Part shown: one piece after another, positions 8,425 to 13,934 of the stretch
How the letters are laid out: each line of letters starts with the position of its first letter
Position numbering within the stretch: the first letter of the stretch is position 1
Origin: an uncultured Flavobacteriales bacterium
GTDB lineage: Bacteria > Bacteroidota > Bacteroidia > Flavobacteriales_E > Vicingaceae
Reading direction: 5' to 3'
DNA length: 16,953 bases
Assembly (NCBI GenBank): GCA_937925525.1
Contig: CALALS010000258.1
Coordinates: forward strand, 1-16,953
Notes under the pieces: generated by a model
The model's input: only the letters and a program-made list of their open reading frames with translations
Databases searched by the model: none
What the model was told of the DNA's origin: nothing
Translations under genes and position numbers: made by a program

Positions 8425-9275
8425 TTTGTTTGCGGTTGTTTAGATTCTTGTAATGCTTTGTCTAACGAATCTTTTAACGATTTATTGAATTGAACCTTTG
8501 AAGTATCTTTTGTTAACCAGATATTCACCACTCCTCCCATATTTAAAGCATTGTAAGCTGAGGGAGAGGGGATTTGCTTAAATATTCTTGCGGCTGCACT
8601 ATCTTCAGATGTAAAAACAGTTAAAGAATCAAAGCTAGCTGCTCCAACATTTAATCCCATATTACCAAGTGTTTGATTGGCTTGATCGTAAGTCATGTTA
8701 ACTAAATACGGAATAGCTACTAATTCTCCTGTTTGCCCTGCGCCTACCATAATATTTACAACCGTTCCGATTTTAATAGGTGTGCCGGGATCTATTTGTT
8801 TGCCATTTACTTCCCAACCTAAAATATAACCGGCATACTCACTTGGTTTTGGAATTACTTTTCCCAGTTTTAATCTGCTTCTGGTTATTTTATCTATGGC
8901 TAATCGTTGTGAAAGGTCTTGTAGATTAGGCATTTTAACTGTTTCATCTCCTAACGCATTAATTTTAACATAAATGGTTCTATTGCTTTTTACTAAAGTG
9001 TTTGGTGCAGGATTTTGTTCTAAAATACTTCCTTTCGGTTCTTTGCTATTGTAAATAGAGTCTGAAACGGCATATTTTAGCTCCTTGTCTTCAAGAAAAG
9101 TTTCAAGTTCTGATACTGTTAAACCAGTTAAGTCAGGAACGGTGATTGTTTCTCCATGATTGGTAAAAACATCTAGGTATTTAAAAATTCCCCAAACAAC
9201 TATTACTACAAATAATACTCCTAGACCTAGATTAACAAAAAATGATTTACTTTTTATAAACTGAATAAAACTCAT
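8421..9275 (-). CDS. Membrane-anchored three-PASTA-domain protein (no kinase domain)
   Basis: A 284-residue protein with a short cytoplasmic N-terminus, one transmembrane helix (about 13-34) and three extracytoplasmic PASTA domains: about 43-106 (ITVPDLTGLTVSELETFL...QNPAPNTLV), 112-178 (VKMPNLQDLS...IDPGTPIKIGTVVNIMVG) and 185-255 (VAIPYLVNMTYDQANQTL...IPSPSAYNALNMGGVVNIWLT). A charged tail follows. PASTA domains of Ser/Thr kinases and PBPs bind peptidoglycan or beta-lactams. Here no kinase or transpeptidase domain is attached, so a wall-sensing or scaffolding role is inferred. It is the first gene of an overlapping operon with the T9SS cargo and rluD and is divergent from ddl, which supports a peptidoglycan context. 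The ATG at 9275 immediately precedes the transmembrane segment. Confidence 0.88.
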   Translation of the reverse strand: MSFIQFIKSKSFFVNLGLGVLFVVIVVWGIFKYLDVFTNHGETITVPDLTGLTVSELETFLEDKELKYAVSDSIYNSKEPKGSILEQNPAPNTLVKSNRTIYVKINALGDETVKMPNLQDLSQRLAIDKITRSRLKLGKVIPKPSEYAGYILGWEVNGKQIDPGTPIKIGTVVNIMVGAGQTGELVAIPYLVNMTYDQANQTLGNMGLNVGAASFDSLTVFTSEDSAAARIFKQIPSPSAYNALNMGGVVNIWLTKDTSKVQFNKSLKDSLDKALQESKQPQTN

Positions 9276-9292
9276 TCTAAAATAATAGAGGG

Positions 9293-9300
9293 TAAAGATA
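9293..9300 (-). promoter_or_regulatory. Weak candidate -7 element (TATCTTTA, minus strand) for the PASTA-T9SS-rluD operon
   Basis: On the minus strand TATCTTTA differs from TAnnTTTG only in the last base, and its last base lies 18 nt before the PASTA-protein ATG. No TTG at the -33 position is visible. A competing near-match, TACTTTTT (9331-9338), lies further upstream with a TTG 23 bp before it. Confidence 0.22.
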
Positions 9301-9303
9301 ATA

Positions 9304-9319
9304 AAACCATTGGTGGTTT
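9304..9319. repeat. Inverted repeat AAACCA-TTGG-TGGTTT between the PASTA gene and ddl
   Basis: The arms are perfect 6-mers around a 4-base centre; allowing one bulged A the stem lengthens to eight pairs (ATAAA-CCA / TGG-TTTAT). It sits 29-44 bp upstream of the PASTA start. It could be an operator in this divergent region; function is inference only. Confidence 0.3.
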
Positions 9320-9358
9320 ATATCTTGGTTAAAAAGTAATAACTTAAATTATCTAAAC

Positions 9359-9371
9359 ACACAATATGTGT
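9359..9371. repeat. Palindrome ACACA-ATA-TGTGT upstream of ddl
   Basis: A 5-bp perfect dyad with a 3-bp centre ends three bases before the ddl -7 element. The position suits an operator or activator site, but an arm this short can arise by chance. Confidence 0.25.
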
Positions 9372-9373
9372 AT

Positions 9374-9381
9374 TATTTTTG
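9374..9381 (+). promoter_or_regulatory. -7 promoter element (TATTTTTG) of ddl
   Basis: TATTTTTG fits TAnnTTTG exactly and lies 17 nt before the ddl ATG, leaving a leader of roughly 10 nt. No TTG is found 17-23 bp upstream, so -33 support is missing. Confidence 0.42.
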
Positions 9382-9397
9382 GATTACAAATTAGTAA

Positions 9398-10372
9398 ATG
9401 AAAAGAATTGCAATAGTATATGGCGGATATTCTCCTGAGGTAGTAATATCCAGAAAGAGTGCTCAAGTTGTTTTTAAACATATTGATAAGACAGAGTACG
9501 AGCCAATAATGGTTTGTATTGAAAGAAATAGCTGGGTTGCAGAAGTGGGGAGTGATAAAATTGAAATTGATAAGAATGATTTTTCATACTCCATAGATGG
9601 GCAAAAACAGACATTTGACTGTGCTTTTATTGCTATTCACGGAACTCCGGGTGAAGACGGGAAACTAGAGGCGTATTTTGATATGATAGGAATGCGATAT
9701 ACTACTGCAAATCCTTTAGCATTAGAGCTAACTTTTAACAAATACTTTTGTAATGCTTTTTTAAAACAACATGGTATTCCATGTGCTAAAAGTATTCTGC
9801 TTTACAACGATAGCGAATATATTGACTCTAAAATAATTGAGGAGTTGGGCTTGCCTTGTTTTGTTAAACCAAATGACTCGGGCTCAAGTTTTGGTGTTAC
9901 AAAAGTCAAACGAATTGAAGAGTTAAGTACTGCAATACAAAAAGCATTTAAGGAAAGTAATCAGGTAATTATTGAGAGCTTTTTAAACGGTACGGAAGTT
10001 TCCTGTGGTATATTAAAACTGAATGGAAAAATAACTGTTTTACCTGCCACCGAAATAGTTAGTGAAGGTGAATACTTTGATTTTGCTGCTAAGTATGAAG
10101 GAAAATCACAAGAAATAACTCCTGCAAGAATTCCAAAGGAAGAAATGGAAGCGGTTCAAGAGTACACTAAAAAAGCTTTTGAGTTACTAAATTTAACCGG
10201 CATGGCTCGTATTGATTTTATGATATGTGATGGAAACCCTTTTGTCATAGAGGTAAATACGGTTCCCGGTTTATCAGAAGAGAGTATTTTGCCACAGCAA
10301 TGTAAAGCAATTGGAATGAGCTTATCAGAATTGTTTAATGGTTTGGTGAAGAATGCTTTTACCCAAACTTAA
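9398..10372 (+). CDS. ddl: D-alanine--D-alanine ligase
   Basis: ATP-grasp enzyme that joins two D-alanines in the cytoplasm, making the dipeptide added to UDP-MurNAc-tripeptide for peptidoglycan. The 324 residues match family length. Visible motifs, in order: VYGGYSPE with the N-terminal Glu14; HGTPGEDGKLEAYFDMIG (81-98); the nucleotide-binding KPNDSGSSFGV (157-167); the omega-loop Tyr in AAKYEGKSQEITPA (about 230-243); RIDF (271-274); and the metal-binding EVNTVPGLSEES (285-296). The active-site Tyr in the omega loop is typical of D-Ala-D-Ala rather than D-Ala-D-lactate ligases, so no resistance variant is suggested. It is divergent from the PASTA operon, with 122 bp between start codons. 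Its last 14 bp overlap the 3' end of the convergent permease gene. Assignment is secure. Confidence 0.96.
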   Translation: MKRIAIVYGGYSPEVVISRKSAQVVFKHIDKTEYEPIMVCIERNSWVAEVGSDKIEIDKNDFSYSIDGQKQTFDCAFIAIHGTPGEDGKLEAYFDMIGMRYTTANPLALELTFNKYFCNAFLKQHGIPCAKSILLYNDSEYIDSKIIEELGLPCFVKPNDSGSSFGVTKVKRIEELSTAIQKAFKESNQVIIESFLNGTEVSCGILKLNGKITVLPATEIVSEGEYFDFAAKYEGKSQEITPARIPKEEMEAVQEYTKKAFELLNLTGMARIDFMICDGNPFVIEVNTVPGLSEESILPQQCKAIGMSLSELFNGLVKNAFTQT

Positions 10373-11591
10373 TTGATTTTACCGGAGAAATAGTACTGAT
10401 TATTACTGAAGGAATTAATAATATTAAAAAGCTTAGTAAAACAGTACCGACATTAATGTAAAGAATCATGGTCCAGTCAAATTTTACAGGGACAAATTCA
10501 ATATAATAACTTTCAGGGTTTAGTGGAATAAACTGAAATTGATATTGAAGAAAACAGAGCAATAGCCCCACAAAATTTCCCCATATCAACCCCTTTATTA
10601 GCAAATAAAGCGCATTGAAAATAAATATCATTCTTATTTTTCCATTTGGTGCTCCTAATGCTTTCAAAATACCAATCATATTTGTTCTTTCGAGTATAAG
10701 TATTAATAAAGCAGAAATAATATTAATGGCAGCAACTACAAGCATTAAAACAATAATAAATTGTACATTGTAATCTAATAGCCCTAGCCAATTAAATATA
10801 TCCGGATAATTATCTACAATAGTTGAGGTGCTTAAATCATAACCAATTTCTGAACTATAGATAATTTCATCCAACTGATATAAATCTGAAAAATCATTAA
10901 TGAGAACTTCAAATCCGCTAATTAAATTTTCATCCCAATTATTTAACTTTTGAATTACGTTTAGTTTGGTGAAAACTACTTTACTGTCAAAATTATTTCC
11001 CCCCATGCCCGAACTGTAAATGCCCGTAACTTCATACATTCTTTTCAATTCATTTCCTTTTTCATCCATATAAACAGAGAGTATTTTATCTCCTGCATGA
11101 ACACTTAGCTTATCGGCAATTACTTTTGAGAGCAGAATTGGATAATCTGAAGTGGAGTTTTTAAATGTGGCTCCTTCTACAACTTTATCTTCTAAAAAGC
11201 TCCAATCAAAATCATTACCAACACCTTTAAATACAGCTCCCTGAATTCTTTCCTTTGTTTTTAAAATTCCAGGTTTTACCGCAAACTGTTGTATGTGTTT
11301 TACACCTTTAATTTCGGTAATAGTGGGGTAGAAGTCTTGATTTTTATTGATAGGTTTTGGTTCAATACTACTTTGTGAATCAAATGAAGTAATTTGAATA
11401 TGAGAGCCAAACCCAACAATTTTGTTTTGAATTTCTGATTGAAATCCATTTACAATACAAACAGCTGCAATCATTATAGCAAGCCCTAAAGCAATGGCAG
11501 TAACAGATATATTAATTATTGGTCTGGTATAAGAATCAATTATTTCTTTACTGGTGATAAGTTTTTTGCTTATGAAAAGGGCTAACTGCAA
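10359..11591 (-). CDS. LolE/LolC-type FtsX-family ABC transporter permease
   Basis: Inner-membrane permease of the MacB/LolCE class, which works with a LolD-type ATPase to release lipoproteins or export envelope substrates. The protein has an N-terminal amphipathic segment (LALFISKKLI), one transmembrane helix (ISVTAIALGLAIMIAAVCIVNGF), a large periplasmic MacB-like domain, then an FtsX domain with three helices. That domain contains ISALLILILERTNMIGILKALGAPNGKIRMIFIFNALYLL and ends ISTISPVKSIKFG. No ATPase gene is adjacent. The frame is open to a TTG at 11633, but an exact TAnnTTTG promoter lies inside that extension (11615-11622). The TTG at 11591 gives a start typical of the family and follows the promoter, so I choose it (410 residues). 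No Met occurs before the first transmembrane helix, so the start is non-ATG either way. Specific LolE function is probable, not proven. Confidence 0.85.
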   Translation of the reverse strand: MQLALFISKKLITSKEIIDSYTRPIINISVTAIALGLAIMIAAVCIVNGFQSEIQNKIVGFGSHIQITSFDSQSSIEPKPINKNQDFYPTITEIKGVKHIQQFAVKPGILKTKERIQGAVFKGVGNDFDWSFLEDKVVEGATFKNSTSDYPILLSKVIADKLSVHAGDKILSVYMDEKGNELKRMYEVTGIYSSGMGGNNFDSKVVFTKLNVIQKLNNWDENLISGFEVLINDFSDLYQLDEIIYSSEIGYDLSTSTIVDNYPDIFNWLGLLDYNVQFIIVLMLVVAAINIISALLILILERTNMIGILKALGAPNGKIRMIFIFNALYLLIKGLIWGNFVGLLLCFLQYQFQFIPLNPESYYIEFVPVKFDWTMILYINVGTVLLSFLILLIPSVIISTISPVKSIKFG

Positions 11592-11634
11592 ATTGGTTTT
11601 ATTTTTGTGTACCACAAATGTAAATAAAACCAAT
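11592..11634. repeat. Perfect 13-bp inverted repeat framing the divergent namZ / lolE-like start region
   Basis: The left arm 11592-11604 is ATTGGTTTTATTT and the right arm 11622-11634 is its exact reverse complement AAATAAAACCAAT, with 17 bp between. As a result each gene's start codon is preceded by the same leader: AAATAAAACCA directly before ATG (11633) on the plus strand, and AAATAAAACCAAT directly before TTG (11591) on the minus strand. The arms also contain parts of both -7 elements. Confidence 0.6.
11600..11607 (+). promoter_or_regulatory. -7 promoter element (TATTTTTG) of namZ
   Basis: An exact TAnnTTTG match; the namZ ATG begins 26 nt after the last G, giving a leader of about 20 nt. 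No TTG occurs at the expected -33 distance. It forms the left half of a dyad with the minus-strand element at 11615-11622. Confidence 0.48.
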
Positions 11635-11644
11635 GCGAAACAAA
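11615..11644 (-). promoter_or_regulatory. Bacteroidota promoter (-33 TTTG, 18 bp, -7 TACATTTG) of the lolE-like gene
   Basis: On the minus strand the -7 element TACATTTG occupies 11622-11615 and fits TAnnTTTG exactly. A -33 TTTG lies at 11644-11641 with an 18-bp spacer, within the known 17-23 bp range. The -33 element is inside the first codons of namZ. Transcription should begin near 11609, leaving roughly 17 nt before the TTG start at 11591. This is the best-supported promoter in the window. Confidence 0.55.
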
Positions 11645-12811
11645 TTTACTAAGTCAATTTATCTGGTTTTCTTTTTCTCTTTTTTTAGTGAACTTGTTTT
11701 TTCTCAAGTTGTCACTGGTGCAGAACAGCCTGAAAAGTATTTGCCATTATTACAAGGAAAAAAGGTAGGTGTTATTGCCAACCACACAGCTGTAATTGGT
11801 AATACTCATTTGGTAGACAGTCTTTTGAAGTTAGGTGTAAAAATTATAAAAGTATATAGCCCTGAACATGGTTTTAGAGGAACGGCCAATGCCGGAGAAA
11901 AAGTAAATGACCAAAGAGATGAGGCTACAGGCTTACCCATTGTCTCATTGTATGGAAAAAATAAAAAACCTACCGCAGAGCAAATTAAAGACATTGATGT
12001 TCTTGTTTTTGATATCCAGGATGTAGGCGTTAGGTTTTATACTTATATTTCTACTATGACGTATTGCATGGAAGCTGCGGCAGAAAGCAATAAAGAAATT
12101 ATAGTATTAGATAGACCTAACCCAAACGGACATTTTGTTGATGGTCCCATTTTAGAAAAAGAATATGCTTCATTTATTGGACTACATGAAGTGCCTATAG
12201 CACATGGTATGACGGTAGGAGAGTATGCTCAAATGGTGAACGGAGAAGGCTGGCTTTCAAATGGAATAAAATGCAATTTATCGGTAATAGCATGTAATAA
12301 CTATAGTCATACAACTAAGTATAATTTACCTATTAAACCGTCTCCTAATTTACCTAATATGTCTAGTGTTTATCTATATCCGTCCGTTTGTTTATTTGAA
12401 GGAACAGCAATAAGTGTAGGTAGAGGTACCGATAAACCATTCCAGGTAATTGGTCATCCTGATTTAAAATCAGATAAATATTCATTTACACCAAAACCCA
12501 ATGATGGTGCTAAAGAGCCAAAGCTAAATGGTAAACTATGCTATGGTTTTGATTTAAGCAATTTTGGAGAGGTAATTATGCCTGATTACGGAAAGATATA
12601 TTTGTTTTGGTTGATTAACGTATATAATGAATTTCCCGATAAGAAAAACTTTTTCACTTCTTCTTTTAATTTACTTGCCGGAAATGATAAGCTAAAGCAA
12701 CAAATTATAAGCGGAAAAACCGAAGCTGAGATTCGTAACTCATGGCAAGACGGCTTAAAATCCTTTAAGCAAGTGAGAAAGAAATATCTACTCTATAATG
12801 ATTTCGAATAG
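11633..12811 (+). CDS. namZ: Secreted exo-beta-N-acetylmuramidase NamZ (DUF1343, GH171)
   Basis: NamZ-family enzymes remove terminal MurNAc from the non-reducing end of peptidoglycan fragments, for wall turnover and amino-sugar recycling. The 392-residue protein has a signal peptide (ending about LVFSQ, residue 25). The DUF1343 Rossmann-like domain shows family-typical blocks: QGKKVGVIANHT (41-52), VYSPEHGFRG (74-83, with a Glu that is a candidate catalytic residue), FDIQDVGVRFYTYISTM (126-142), VLDRPNPNG (158-166) and PIAHGMTVGEYAQMVNGEGWL (188-208). PSPNLPNM and VGRGTDKPFQVIG follow in the C-terminal half. The signal peptide indicates a periplasmic or surface location. The ATG at 11633 lies at the end of the inverted repeat shared with the divergent permease. 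No MurQ or AmpG-type gene is adjacent. Older annotations call such proteins 'DUF1343' or 'YbbC'. Confidence 0.9.
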   Translation: MRNKFTKSIYLVFFFSFFSELVFSQVVTGAEQPEKYLPLLQGKKVGVIANHTAVIGNTHLVDSLLKLGVKIIKVYSPEHGFRGTANAGEKVNDQRDEATGLPIVSLYGKNKKPTAEQIKDIDVLVFDIQDVGVRFYTYISTMTYCMEAAAESNKEIIVLDRPNPNGHFVDGPILEKEYASFIGLHEVPIAHGMTVGEYAQMVNGEGWLSNGIKCNLSVIACNNYSHTTKYNLPIKPSPNLPNMSSVYLYPSVCLFEGTAISVGRGTDKPFQVIGHPDLKSDKYSFTPKPNDGAKEPKLNGKLCYGFDLSNFGEVIMPDYGKIYLFWLINVYNEFPDKKNFFTSSFNLLAGNDKLKQQIISGKTEAEIRNSWQDGLKSFKQVRKKYLLYNDFE

Positions 12812-12820
12812 AATTTAAGC

Positions 12821-12835
12821 GTGTAGTATCTACAC
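12821..12835. repeat. Perfect inverted repeat GTGTAG-TAT-CTACAC after namZ
   Basis: Six perfect base pairs around a 3-base loop, starting 9 bp after the namZ stop. The position suits a terminator or mRNA 3'-end hairpin, but no T-run follows on either strand, so it is not a canonical intrinsic terminator. It could equally be an operator for the downstream nitroreductase unit. Confidence 0.35.
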
Positions 12836-12928
12836 AATAGGTGTGGAAGAGACTAAACAATCCTAATTAATTTATTTCTATAAGTTTCTGGTATACATAT
12901 TATTGCGTTAATGGTATGGTGTTTTCAT

Positions 12929-12941
12929 TTTTCTGAGAAAA
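12929..12941. repeat. Palindrome TTTTCT-G-AGAAAA just upstream of the nitroreductase start
   Basis: A 6-bp perfect dyad with a single central base ends 9 bp before the ATG at 12951. The remaining 139-bp gap holds one near-match to TAnnTTTG (TAAGTTTC, 12881-12888) but no confident promoter. The dyad could be a repressor site or a leader hairpin. Confidence 0.3.
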
Positions 12942-12950
12942 TAAGTTACA

Positions 12951-13568
12951 ATGGAATTAGTTCAAGAAAATGTCGAAATAGAAACATTAACCCAAAAGCA
13001 ATTTAATAAGCTACAGGAAAAGAGATGGAGCCCAAGAAGTTTTAAAGATAAAGAAATTTCTCGGGACAAAATTCTTCAAATATTTGATGCGGGACGAAAA
13101 GCCCCTTCTAGCTACAACGAGCAACCTTGGCGGTTTTTATTATTGTCTAAAGATGATGAATATTATGATAAATTGTTTGATTGTATGGTTGAGTTTAATC
13201 AATCATGGGCTGGAAATGCACACTATTTAGCAGTGTCTTTTGGTAAGAAATATTTTTCAAGAGAAAAATCAGAGAAAAAACCAAACCGACACTATATGTA
13301 CGATGTAGGAGCATTTATGTACGGAGCCACTCTGATGGCTGCAACAATGAATTTATACATCCATCAAATGGCCGGATTTTCACCTGAGAAAGTATTAGAG
13401 AATTTTTCAATCTCATCAGACTATGAGCCAATAAGCATGTTTGTAATTGGTGAGTTAGGAGATGGTACCGATTTGACTGAGGAGTTGGAGGAAAAGGAGA
13501 GCCCTTATTCTTCCAGAAAATCGTTAAATGAGTTTCTTTTCTCTAATGAATGGGAAAAACCCTTTTAA
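12951..13568 (+). CDS. Nitroreductase-family flavoprotein
   Basis: A 205-residue FMN-dependent oxidoreductase of the nitroreductase superfamily, acting in the cytoplasm on nitroaromatics, quinones or similar electron acceptors with NAD(P)H. Family hallmarks are the N-terminal FMN-phosphate motif RWSPRSFKDKEIS (25-37) and APSSYNEQPWRFLLLS (51-66). The central stretch YMYDVGAFMYGATLMAATMNLYIHQMAGFSPEKV and the C-terminal EPISMFVIGELGD are also typical. Length is normal for a single-domain member. It appears to lead a three-gene unit with the small conserved protein 23 bp downstream and mscS after that. The true substrate cannot be read from the sequence. Confidence 0.88.
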   Translation: MELVQENVEIETLTQKQFNKLQEKRWSPRSFKDKEISRDKILQIFDAGRKAPSSYNEQPWRFLLLSKDDEYYDKLFDCMVEFNQSWAGNAHYLAVSFGKKYFSREKSEKKPNRHYMYDVGAFMYGATLMAATMNLYIHQMAGFSPEKVLENFSISSDYEPISMFVIGELGDGTDLTEELEEKESPYSSRKSLNEFLFSNEWEKPF

Positions 13569-13591
13569 ATAATAATTTAAAATAAAAAGTT

Positions 13592-13912
13592 ATGGAAACA
13601 AAAAATAACAGATATGCTACACTTACTGAAGCCACAAATAAACTTAAAGATAGAGGATACACTAGAAGTTTTGAGGTAAACGAAAAAGGAAACCTTCAAG
13701 ATGAAAAAGGAAACCGGTTTTTTGCTACTCAAGTTCAGCTAGAAGAGTTTCACCGTTTTGAAGGAATGAGTGATCCCGGAGATACTTCTATTGTTTACGC
13801 ATTAAAGACTGACTCGGGAGTTAAGGGCATTATAATAGATGCCTATGGTGCAGATGCTTCTAAGCGAACAGCAGATTTTTTAAATAAAATAGAGCAACAA
13901 CAGTATCAGTAA
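13592..13912 (+). CDS. Small conserved Bacteroidota protein (often mislabelled phosphoribosylpyrophosphate synthetase)
   Basis: A 106-residue soluble protein with no signal peptide or membrane segment. The pattern YATLTEATNKLKDRGYTRSFEVN, then FHRFEGMSDPGDTSIVYALKTDSGVKGIIIDAYGADASK matches, from memory, a widespread short Bacteroidota family whose database name is frequently 'phosphoribosylpyrophosphate synthetase'. It is far too short for PRPP synthetase (about 310 residues) and lacks the DLHAxQIQGFF and PRPP-loop motifs, so that name should not be copied. The function is unknown; it looks like a compact alpha/beta domain. It lies between the nitroreductase and mscS with 23-bp and 22-bp gaps, probably in one transcript, which hints at a stress-related role. 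The ATG is preceded by an A-rich stretch rather than a Shine-Dalgarno sequence. Confidence 0.8.
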   Translation: METKNNRYATLTEATNKLKDRGYTRSFEVNEKGNLQDEKGNRFFATQVQLEEFHRFEGMSDPGDTSIVYALKTDSGVKGIIIDAYGADASKRTADFLNKIEQQQYQ

Positions 13913-13934
13913 ACAAGCTATATTTTATATTTAG

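Noticed and set aside
10341..10368. GTTTGG / CCAAAC pairing at the end of ddl as a terminator
   Set aside because: Only six pairs with a 16-base loop and no proper T-run.
9398..10372. Ddl variant conferring glycopeptide resistance (D-Ala-D-Lac type)
   Set aside because: The omega-loop Tyr motif AAKYEGKS is that of ordinary D-Ala-D-Ala ligases and no VanH/VanX-type gene is adjacent.
11592..11633. N-terminal extension of the lolE-like permease from a TTG at 11633
   Set aside because: The extension would contain the gene's own best promoter and adds 14 residues not typical of the family; TTG at 11591 fits better.
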